Below are positions 1-8,185 of a DNA stretch of 12,499 nucleotides, piece after piece; positions within the stretch are counted from its first letter, which is position 1, and every line of letters starts with the position of its first letter. The translations under genes were made by a program, and so were the position numbers. Source of the DNA: Phlegmacium glaucopus (lineage: Eukaryota > Basidiomycota > Agaricomycetes > Agaricales > Cortinariaceae). The DNA lies in the NCBI GenBank assembly GCA_015039465.1, contig MU130549.1:3807-16305 (forward strand), read 5' to 3'. A model generated the notes under the pieces. The model made no database searches, was not told the origin of the DNA, and worked only from the letters and a program-made list of their open reading frames with translations.

Positions 1-331
1 ATAATTCTCAATGATGATGTGATGGGAACAAAGTAATTTTTGAAAGTTGCACGGTGTCATTTCTTGCGCAATTTCATGTGTCAACATCATTATAGCAGAT
101 GATTGAGGATTTTCAATGATAGCTGGATAACTGCTGCTTATAGCAAGGGGGAATTTGTCAATGGCAGCAATTGTGCATTCTGACTACAGGTCAGTAGAAA
201 TGGGATAGTCAGAATAAACTTTTAAATGGAATCTAAAAATTTCATACAAATGAAGATATTATTTGTTCTTGAAGTTCACCATTTATATTGAAGGTAGAAA
301 TTTTAGTTGAAAATATGGGAGCAGACATCAT

Positions 332-389
332 CTAGCATAATTCAATAAATTGAACAAATATGTAACTTTTATTTTGCTGGATCAGTTAC
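332..389 (-). other. Intron 9 of the left gene (58 bp)
   Basis: GTAACT donor and CTAG acceptor. Joins the 45-bp exon 9 (ending ...YPLAEQ) to MMSAPIFSTK in phase 0. Confidence 0.6.
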
Positions 390-434
390 CTGTTCTGCTA
401 GAGGATATATCTCTGAAGGCTTATATTTTGGTGC

Positions 435-487
435 CTAATATTGTGTTAGATCAATTTATTAGCTATTAGCTGAGATGAGAATGTTAC
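435..487 (-). other. Intron 8 of the left gene (53 bp)
   Basis: GTAACA donor, CTAAC branch site and TTAG acceptor. Joins ...NIDLEDLM to APKYKPSEIY in phase 0. Confidence 0.65.
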
Positions 488-854
488 CATTAAGTCTTCA
501 AGATCAATATTTTCAACTTTTACATATGTGTTTCCGATGATAAGTGGAAGATGCTTCGGTGCAGTTGAGATTGTTTGCTGATTAGAAAGGAAAGAATGTT
601 GTGATGTCCGCAAGATGGAGAGAGATTGTGTCTTGGTCTTTCTTTTTTACTTGCATTTGCTGTATGAGCAGGAATAACTGAAGAATTCGTAGGTTTGTGT
701 CTCGTGTGTCTTGGTATTGTAATGTCATGAATGGATTTATCATGATCGTTGCTTGAATCATCTTCCCTATCTGTATGATCATCATTGTTGGTGGCTGGAG
801 CAATGATTGTACTATCTGGAAGTGGGCGTTGTATAGAATCTTTGTTAGTGTTAT

Positions 855-906
855 CTGCAAATATCAATATTGATGATGTACTATATAAGATATCGTGATT
901 ACATAC
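855..906 (-). other. Intron 7 of the left gene (52 bp)
   Basis: GTATGT donor and TTTGCAG acceptor. Phase 1; joins ...NSPGDQN to DNTNKDSIQ. Confidence 0.72.
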
Positions 907-1074
907 CATTTTGATCTCCTGGTGAATTTGGCTGCAGTAAAGATACAGGTTGCTTGAGCTTGATCTTATTAGGTGTGAGTATGGAAGCAAGTGGCCAGTC
1001 AGTAGGCATGGATCCATCTTCAATATTGAGGGAAGATAAATGAACAGCTGCATTTCTCTTATCGTCCAGTGTTT

Positions 1075-1123
1075 CTATATAAAAGATGTTAGATACCTCT
1101 GAAGAAATAAAATTTGTTCATAC
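1075..1123 (-). other. Intron 6 of the left gene (49 bp)
   Basis: GTATGA donor, CTAAC branch site and ATAG acceptor. It splits a codon (phase 1) and joins ...RSWFML to ETLDDKRNAA. Confidence 0.72.
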
Positions 1124-1340
1124 CAAGCATGAACCAAGATCGTATTTCTGGTTCCACATTATTGAATGTATTTGGGATGAATCCAACAAGGTTTGATGCA
1201 GCATCATAAATCATTTGGTATCCCAGTGCAACATTGATCAGCTCTTTCCAGATTTTTTTCTCAAAGTCAGAAATAACATGTGGACATTTGTTACCAAGTG
1301 CTTTAGAATACTGTATAATGGCAATAATGTTATTTGCATC

Positions 1341-1366
1341 CTAACATTTAATAGATGAACACATAC
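1341..1366 (-). other. Possible 26-bp intron of the left gene
   Basis: GTATGT donor and TTAG acceptor only 26 bp apart. Removing it joins ...YKLSL to DANNIIAIIQ in phase 0. This is far shorter than the other introns here (47-62 bp), so it may be a normal intron that suffered an internal deletion. Confidence 0.4.
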
Positions 1367-1971
1367 AAGAGAGAGTTTGTATCATTGGACATAGAAGCTA
1401 GAAAGGTGAATTTGTGCTTCTTGGAGAAGGAATATGGGACTAATAAGAAGAGCGACTTGAAGTGGGAGATGGAGGTTATTGATTTTTTGATTATCACCAA
1501 CAAGCTTTTCAAGAAAAATGGAAAACTGGTCTTTTTCATCATTGTTGGAGACAAACATCATTCTATTGATATAATTGTTTTTGAAATGAGGACACAAGAA
1601 AAATTAAACAAGTATGACTGATGGTGTAGTAATATCTTTGAATGCTTCCAATGTTCCAGGTAAATCAGGAATACTCTGCAGAATAGTAAATCAAATGGTC
1701 ACAACAATTATAGAGTATTCATTTTGATAGTATATATGATATTATCAGGATTATGATCCAACATAAATGCAATGTGCGTGGCAGCAAGTTGCATATTAAA
1801 AAGACTTTTCTCAGCAGCTATATTTGAATGCAATTGGAACAAAGCATGTAATTATTTTATGGGAAGATCCATGGAAGCAACATTAATGCTTGTTTTTGCC
1901 TTATGTGTGGTGAAGTTATGACAAAATTTTCTCAAGATCGAGGTCCAATCGCCCAGTGTACGCAGAACTTT

Positions 1972-2018
1972 CTGTTTCTCATAAGGACAATTCAGAATAA
2001 AATCAGCAGATTACTTAC
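1972..2018 (-). other. Intron 2 of the left gene (47 bp)
   Basis: GTAAGT donor and ACAG acceptor. Removing it joins ...VDFTKHE to KVLRTLGDW in phase 0. Confidence 0.72.
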
Positions 2019-2318
2019 CTCATGTTTTGTAAAATCAACTTTCATTTTATTGTGCAAAGGAGGAGGGAGTAACATGTTTTCTGTCACTTCCAGACTGGAT
2101 ATGACATCTAAAAGCCAATAGGCACTCAATGAGCTGCAAAATTTGTTTCCTTTGTCTTGTGTTTTTAACAACAATGCTTCTCACTTTGCAATTGCAGTAG
2201 AGGATAATGCTGACATTGAATCAATGTTCACCACTCGTAGTAGTGCTTTCAATGACGAATTGTGAATGCTTTGTGATTTTAGAAAGGTGTCATAATGATC
2301 AACTGAGTCTGCCAAACC

Positions 2319-2380
2319 CTAATATCAAAAGATGGGTACGAATTTATCAACTTGTAACCAATAAAATTTCAATAACATAC
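2319..2380 (-). other. Intron 1 of the left gene (62 bp)
   Basis: GTATGT donor and TTAG acceptor. Removing it joins ...NAHYAL to GLADSVDHYD in phase 0. Confidence 0.7.
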
Positions 2381-2724
2381 AAGTGCATAGTGTGCATTTC
2401 CAAATTTATCATAAATTGATGTTGGTACCATTGGCAACGAGGTATACCATGGAAATGAAGTAAGAAGCAAAGATTGAACCCTAAGTGAAGGGTCAATTAC
2501 TTGATGTTCATCTTCGGAGTTTTTGTTGGTTGTGGGTGCAGGGCAGTCTAGTTCCATAGTAGTATCTACATCGGTATTCAGTAGCTCTTGAGGGTTACTA
2601 CAAATTGGCTAGTATTAACATCAAAAGGGGGAGATGATGTTGGATGATTATCGTGGAGGACCAGAGAATGAGGCTGAAGACGTTGGGCCTGGTTTTGAGA
2701 ACTAGTCTCGGTTGATGAGGACAT

Positions 2725-3194
2725 TAGGTTTATGCTCAATTGACTAGACACTGTGATTATAATGATGAAAATATTTCAATGTAAAAATTTGAGTGGACCT
2801 ACTTTATCGACTGATCTGAAGCAGACCAAGTTGATCTTTTCAATTTTCTATTGTGTTAAGGGTAGGCTTAACCCTTGATCTCAACATCTGTCAACACAAA
2901 GAAGTACATGGATATAGTACGGTTATAAGCACTAAACTTTCTCAATAACCTTTAAGCTTTTCTTCATTTACATAAAAATATGATTCACATCAATCATCTA
3001 TGGGTATTTTGATTCCAACTATGGTAAATATCAGCACACTATCAGATAAGATAATGAGGCCCAATAACCTTGAAACATTATTTGGCCTAAATTATGAATT
3101 GAATTGATCAGTGGTATATCTCGATGGATCTAGAACAAATTGATAGTGATTTGTGTATCTATAACTTTCTATCTGGTGATATATTTTTGTCTAA
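2725..3194. other. Upstream region of the left gene, no gene seen
   Basis: AT-rich sequence between the start codon of the left gene and the retrotransposon. I see no open frame of note. A small inverted repeat, AAGGGT at 2858-2863 and ACCCTT at 2871-2876, is present. Any promoter of the left gene should lie here; no convincing core element could be fixed. Confidence 0.4.
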
Positions 3195-3199
3195 CTATA
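3195..3199. repeat. Target-site duplication CTATA, left copy
   Basis: CTATA directly precedes the left LTR and matches 9976-9980 exactly. Five base pairs is the usual length for Ty3/gypsy integrases. Confidence 0.95.
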
Positions 3200-3566
3200 T
3201 GTTATGACTTCGAACGATTCAGGTACGCTGATCGTTAACAGTCGTCACAATGTCGGGTTCGTGTATCAATCTGAGGTCTTGTGCTTCGTAGACTTGTTAA
3301 GGCCTAGAGCAGCGGTCGACTTTGAAAGAGATGTAGAGTAGAAGGTTCGTCTATTAAAGACTAGGTACAGAATCCAGTACAAAGTATAGACATTTATATA
3401 CAGAAAAGGTAAATGGAATGCATGAGGTAGACATGTGGAATAAATGTATGAAAACAATAAGGTAAAAGCATGTTAATGAAACAATGAAAGTTGCAAGTAG
3501 AATGCATGTGTGATAAAGTAAAAATAAATGAAAAGGTGCGTATGTTGCATGTAAAAGTTTGTAACA
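3200..3566 (-). repeat. 3' LTR (367 bp)
   Basis: Starts TGTTATGACT and ends GTAACA on the plus strand, with terminal inverted repeat TGTTA/TAACA. Compared with 9610-9975 it differs by 13 substitutions plus a 2-bp and a 1-bp indel. It keeps the TATA box and the self-primer sequence, so it could fire transcription outward towards the left gene. Confidence 0.95.
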
Positions 3567-3578
3567 TTACCCCTCCAC
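3567..3578 (-). promoter_or_regulatory. Polypurine tract for plus-strand priming
   Basis: Sense GTGGAGGGGTAA ends exactly where the 3' LTR begins (TGTTAC). Purine-rich tracts at this spot resist RNase H and prime second-strand DNA in LTR elements. Confidence 0.8.
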
Positions 3579-3601
3579 TAGATTCTTGAAAACTCCTGGT
3601 T

Positions 3602-4327
3602 TCAAAGGCTATAGAGTCTCTTTGCAAGTCGACAGCGTTTGAGGGTGTGACCACTTTCATTGCAAAGGACACAATGATTTGGAATTACACACATTGAGTC
3701 GAGAGTCTGGAGTGCTTCGTAGTCTTCATCGTCTGGTATGAAAATTGGGCTTTCTCTTGAGCCGTTGCCTTCAGAAGCTGTTTTGAATGTCGTAGGGAGT
3801 TGGGAAAGGGAACGGTGAGGAGTGACAGGAAGAACAATCGTGTCGAAAGGAACTATTGGAATGGATTTGGCTGACAACAAGGCTATTGATGGAGTTTTTG
3901 TCAAAGGAATTGTTGTCTTCTGTGGGTCGTTCTTGACAGGAATATGGGACCACTGTTGTTGTTGATGGTGTCAAATGAGCGGTTTTAATTTCAAAGAAAG
4001 ACCGTTCTCTCTCATGTGGTCGAAGAGAAGGTGTTGCGTTCTTCGTTGTCGTTCGAGTTCTTTTTCCATTCTCTGTATGGTCTTCATTGTCTTGTGGTAA
4101 TGTAAGAATCAATAATTAAGGTCGGCGCGATCCCAGAGTAAATCGGTGATCGCATTAAGATTTTCTTGAGTGGTACAGATAGAATCCAGTTCTTGAGGAG
4201 AAAAATATTTGATGTCAGAAAGAGGGTCAGTTTCGTTTGAGGAAGGGGGAGAGGAAGAGAGTTGATGAGCGAGGGGACAATGAAGGACTGATGCCCAAGG
4301 TTGGCAAATTCGGTTTTCTTGAGGCAT
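3602..4327 (-). pseudogene. 3' accessory ORF (ORF3b) with CCHC zinc knuckle, two in-frame TGAs
   Basis: ATG at 4327 overlaps the ORF3a stop. One frame of 241 codons runs to TGA at 3604-3602, interrupted by TGA at 4111-4109 and 3973-3971. If the last TGA is also a decayed CGA, the frame would end at TAG 3580-3578, at the polypurine tract. Parts in order: Ser-rich N-terminus (HQLSSSPPSSNE); a charged helix with coiled-coil character (TIQRMEKELERQRRTQ, about residues 80-105); a Gln run and a Pro/Ser/Thr-rich middle; an acidic stretch (FIPDDEDYEAL); a C-terminal zinc knuckle CVLCNESGHTLKRC (3673-3632) with perfect C-x2-C-x4-H-x4-C spacing. This is a second knuckle, separate from that in Gag. It may bind nucleic acid. 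I cannot name a family. Confidence 0.68.
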
Positions 4328-4521
4328 TATAGGAAAAAGAGGTTGTTAATGCGAGGATTATAGACTTTGAAGTCGAAGGGAGGGAGAACAAATTGTTTGT
4401 CTCATTCTTCTTCCAACATTTCTCTTATATTCTCCAACTCTGTCGTAACAATTGCCACCTGGTTGATGAATTTCAAAAACTCTTCATCGAGTAACTTGTG
4501 TGCATAGGAAGTGTAATGCAT
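4327..4521 (-). pseudogene. Small 3' accessory ORF (ORF3a), coiled coil, unknown function
   Basis: ATG at 4521, 19 nt after the pol stop, in a different frame from pol; 64 codons and TAA at 4329-4327. One in-frame TGA (4404-4402) follows EMLEEE and probably was CGA. The product starts MHYTSYAHKLLDEEFLKF; residues about 14-38 have leucine/isoleucine spacing and charge suited to a coiled coil (TELENIREMLEEE), and the rest is Pro/Phe-rich (FVLPPFDFKVYNP). Its stop overlaps the next start as TAATG. I do not recognise it. That it stays open apart from one TGA of the same type as in gag and pol suggests it was a real gene. A chance frame is possible given its size. Confidence 0.6.
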
Positions 4522-4540
4522 GTTGAGCTTCTGTGATAGA

Positions 4541-7500
4541 TTAGAGTTGGTGACATTGTTTATAGTTTGTCAACAAGTTGCCATCATCGGAGAATGCTTC
4601 TTCATTTTCCCACAATGCTTCGGAGATTGGATATCCTTTCCATTTGATGTAATACTGGATGTTTTGTCCTTGTCGTCTGTGTCTGAGAATCGTTTCGATT
4701 TCATAGAGTTCTTCGCCTTCTAGGAGTTCAGGAGGAGGTCGGGTAAAGTTTTCAACGTAGATGTCGTTTTCTTTGTATGGTTGAAGTAAAGATGCATGGA
4801 AGACATTGTGGATCTTCCATGAGGAGGGGAGTCATAGTTCATAAGTGATCGGTCCAAGGACTTCTGTGATTTCGAAAGGTCCTTCATGTTTTGGGGTCAT
4901 TTTCTTGTGATACAACATTTTGAGGTTTCGTGAGTCTAACCAGACTTTTTGTCCCTTCTTGAATGGGATGACATTCGATCGTCTTCGTTCTGCAATGCAT
5001 GTGTGTGCAAGTTCATGTGTGGCCAGGGCTTCTTCTCGGTTCTTGATCAGTGTCTTCATCTTGTCTTCAATGGCAGGGTATTTCGTGTGTTCGAAAGATA
5101 AGGGAATCGCGATAGGAGATTCTCCAAACATAAGTTCGAAAGGAGTGTGGAGTCGATCAGCGTGTCTTTGGTTATTATGGGTAAATTCCAAAGTATTCAA
5201 GGCAATCGGCCATTCTTCAGGATGAGAGGCGCAGTAAATCGATAAGTATGCTTCAATTTCTTGGTTTGTTTGTTCGGTAGCTCCATCAGTTTGAGGGTAA
5301 TAAGCTGTAGAGAGGGAGGATTTGATTCCAAGTAATTTCAAAAGCTCTCAAAATGATTGAGCAGCGAATTGAGGTCCTCGGTCGGATAATAATTGGTCAG
5401 GTAATCCAAATCTTTTGTAGAGATTTTCAAGTAAAAGTTGGGCGGTTTCTTCGGCAGTAATTGTTTTGTTGCAGGGTAGGAGAATTACCCCCTTCGTAAG
5501 ACCTTGGTCGACCATGGACAAGATAGAATCATGTCCTTCTGCAGGTGGTAAATCTGTAATAAAGTCCATTGAGCAATTAGCGAAAGGTCGGGTCAATTTC
5601 GCTCCTTCTACAGGTATAAAGGCCGGTTTCGAGGGGTTTCTGTCAATTTTGAACTGTTGACAAGTTCCGCATCCTTGAACATAGTTCTTTACAAAAGTTG
5701 GAAGTCCAGGCCACCAGTAGTGTTGTTGAACAGCATTGTAAGTTTCGAGTTCTCCAGGGTGTCCAGCAGTTTCAGGATCGTGGAACATCTTGACTATGTC
5801 CCGTCGTAGTTCAAAATCTTTAGGAATGTAGTTCTTTCCCTTGTAGAATAGAACTCGTTTTCCTTTGAATTCTTTGGTTGTCCAGTCGCAGAGATTTTTC
5901 TGTACAGTAGAAGATCTGTCATCCAATAGTAATTTTATTGCTTCGGTAGCGTTGAGATCTAAATCATTGGCAGAAGCAATTCGTTCTTGTAAGTTGGTGT
6001 CAATCAGACCAATGAAAAGACTATCGGGGAGTAAGATGATGTCCTCATTGTTGTTGTCCTCCTTGGGACAGTAGTCAGGTCATCGAGAGAGGGTGTCTGA
6101 TTGTATCATTTTATTTCCAGCCAGGTGAACTAGTTTCACGTTGAATTCAGAGAGGAACAAAGACCAACAGGCTTGTCTTCTGTTCAATTTCTTCGCTTCT
6201 TGGAGTATGTCAGATTCTTGTGATCTGACAATATAACCGTCGTATGAGAGGATCCTTGAATGTAATGTCGCCATTCTTGGAGTCCACAAATTATCGCAAG
6301 TAATTCTCTGTCGTAAATCTCATAGTTCTGTTCGGTTTCAGTAAATATTTTCAATATAAAAGACCGGATGTCTATCTCCATTCAAATCAAGCTGTGTAAG
6401 AACAGCTCCGGATGCGTATTTTGAGGCGTCGCATTCAATCTGGAATGGTTTCGTGTGGTCTGGCATCATCAGGACCGGTTCTTCAGTGAATCATTTCTTC
6501 AAAGTTTCAAATGCGTCTTGGCATTCTTGTGTCCATTCAAATTTCCGATCTTTCTTCAAAAGATTGTTGAGGGGTCCAGCGAGTTCCGAGAATTTCTTGA
6601 TGAATCTTCAATAGAAATTTCCGAATCCAAGGAATGATCGTACTGCTTTGACGGTAGTCGGTGTAGGCCAGTCTCTGATTCCCTTTAGTTTGGTAGAATC
6701 CATAGACACTTTGCCTTCTTCGATAATCATTCCGAGATATTCGATTTTCTTCTTGTTAAATTCGCATTTCTTCAGTTTTAAGTATAAGTCGTGTTCTCAT
6801 AATTGCTGTAAGACCTTCTTCGTGATTTCTTCAAGGTCTTTTTCACAAGTGGCAAAAATCAAGATGTCGTCCATATAGACAATGACATAATTGCCTTCTA
6901 TGAGATCTTCGAAAATGGAATCCATCATCACCTGGAATGTAGCTGGAGAGTTGCACATGCCAAAGAACATAACTGTCAGTTCAAAAAGTCCTCTGTTTGT
7001 TTTGAATGCAGCTTTCCACTCGTCACCTTTTTTGATCTGGACATTGTTGTAACCTCTAAGGACATCAAACTTGGTGAAACAAGTTGCGCCTTTCAGTTTG
7101 TCCATAATTTCGGAGATCAAAGGTAGAAGATAAGTGTTTTTGACCGTGTGTTTGTTCAAATATCGGTAATCTTGGCAAGCTTGTAGTTTCCCATCTTTCT
7201 TAGAGACGAAGAAGAAAGGAGATGCCATCGGTGATTTCAATTTTCGAATATAATGCCGTTCGAGATTCTCTTTGAGGAATTTGTCCAGTTCAATTTGTTC
7301 TTCTGGGGTGAGATTATAATTCTTGAAGGATTTTGGTTCAAATCCAGGTTTCATCTCAATCTTGTGATCCCAGGGCCGCTCGTCAGGAAATCTGTCTGCT
7401 TTCTTTTCGTCGAATACATCAAGGAATTCATGATATTCCTTTGGAACCAGTTTCTCAACCGGAATATCATCCTTTTTGTCGTATTTCTGTGCCAAAGTTT

Positions 7501-8179
7501 GGGATGCAGATGTTTTCACATTGATCCAAAGGTCATTGTCCGTTTCACCAGTTATAAAAGTGATGAGTATCAATAGTTCATCATCATTGAGAGGATTCAG
7601 GGTAGAATTCATGTATTCTTCTTCGTCATCTTCGTCTTGAATTGAAAATTTCGGGTATTTCGGAAATTCTTGTTTCGAAGTGTCCTTCATCAGTTTTCGC
7701 TTTAAGAAGAGTCGTTTGCCAGTGTCTGTGTTTTCGTTTCTCCAGGAAAAACTTCCAGTTTTCCAGTTGATTTCTGGGTTGGTTTCTTGTAACCAAGGAA
7801 ATCCTAAGATGATCTTCTGTTTTCCAAGTCCTGTGACCAGGAGTCGTTCTGTTTTCCGTTGTCCGTTTACAATAAGATCAAGATCGACAAATGTCTTGAT
7901 AGTTCCACGTTTATTGGATGTTCCATCTACATTAAAGACCTTCAGTGGTTCATCTAGTTTCTCAATCTTGAATCCAGATTTTCTTGCGTAATTCTGGTCA
8001 ATAAACTTTCCTCCAGCTCCAGTGTCTATGAGTCCTTGGGTTTTGATGTCTTCCTTACTCGATGTCCGGCCTATGATAATGATTGGAACAGAAATTGAAT
8101 TGTTTGTTATCGTAGCGCTACAGACAGAGTAAATATCTAGGCTGGGAGAGACTTGCATCAAGGAAGCTCTCCATATTAA
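4541..8179 (-). pseudogene. pol: Pol polyprotein (PR, RT, RNase H, IN, chromodomain), broken
   Basis: Entered by -1 frameshift at 8179; the first ATG is at 8158. Domains along the minus strand: aspartic protease with LIDTGAGGKFID (about 8030); reverse transcriptase from about 7330, with FDV and the catalytic YMDD (VIVYMDDILIF, about 6870); RNase H with ECDAS, YDREL and LSDHKN (6440-6210); integrase with HHCC finger (H-x3-H ... C-x2-C, GCGTCQQF), then core acids in SMDFITD, SDRGPQF and NQEIE (5840-5280); GPF module (HEGPFEI, about 4880); chromodomain (4705-4592); natural TAA at 4543-4541. Full length is about 1,213 codons. Breaks: TGA at 6799-6797, 6610-6608, 6493-6491, 6082-6080, 5350-5348 and 4834-4832, mostly at expected Arg; an apparent 2-bp loss near 6361 and 1-bp loss near 6204, which together restore the frame. 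RT shows FDVLRGYNN where relatives usually read FDVRWGYNN. Confidence 0.95.
4592..4705 (-). other. Chromodomain at the C-terminus of integrase
   Basis: Reads YEIETILRHRRQGQ then YYIKWKGYPISEALWENEEAF. The three aromatic cage positions known from HP1 (Tyr at the start, Trp and Tyr in WKGY) are all present, so it could once have bound methylated histone H3 and guided integration to marked chromatin. In the family this domain marks chromoviruses. Confidence 0.85.
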
Positions 8180-8185
8180 AAACCC
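8145..8185 (-). promoter_or_regulatory. -1 ribosomal frameshift signal between gag and pol
   Basis: The sense heptamer G GGT TTT (8185-8179) fits X XXY YYZ in the gag frame and touches the gag stop TAA (8178-8176). After a 6-nt spacer (TAATAT), GGAGAG (8172-8167) pairs with CTCTCC (8150-8145), and an inner CTTG-ATG-CAAG hairpin can form in the loop. Pol lies in the -1 frame, as required. This would make a Gag-Pol fusion from a minority of ribosomes. Confidence 0.82.

Larger units (their letters stand above)
1..2724 (-). pseudogene. Decayed multi-exon gene, unknown family, 3' end outside the window
   Basis: I do not recognise the family. Exons, read on the minus strand: 2724-2381, 2318-2019, 1971 to about 1741, 1675-1619, about 1562-1367, 1340-1124, 1074-907, 854-488, 434-390, and 331 to the left edge. 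Most joins keep one reading frame and give natural-looking protein. The N-terminus (MSSSTETSSQ) is Ser/Gln-rich; the middle is helical and hydrophobic, with motifs such as AYWLLDVISSLE and DFEKKIWKELINVALGYQM; exon 8 is rich in Asp, Asn and His and ends in a basic KKRKTK stretch that could be a nuclear localisation signal. Lesions: TGA at 2183-2181 and 1384-1382, TAA at 1854-1852, a 1-nt frameshift in exon 1 near 2597, one at the T run 643-648, and stops plus frame changes in exon 10 (about 170-250). The donor after exon 3 and the join of exons 4 and 5 are unclear. The start ATG at 2724 is the first in the open frame. The exon structure is fairly sure; the function is unknown. Confidence 0.68.

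Noticed and set aside
1355..1621. 88-codon plus frame in the left gene
   Set aside because: It lies antisense to exon 5 and its splice-linked neighbours on the minus strand, which form a better, longer model.
2858..2876. Telomere-like AAGGGT/ACCCTT motif
   Set aside because: Only one inverted pair is present and no tandem telomere repeat, so it is just a small hairpin.
3771..4112. 113-codon minus frame overlapping ORF3b
   Set aside because: It lies in another frame and has no domain. The frame with the zinc knuckle and coiled coil is continuous with ORF3b and fits the TGA decay pattern, so this is a shadow.
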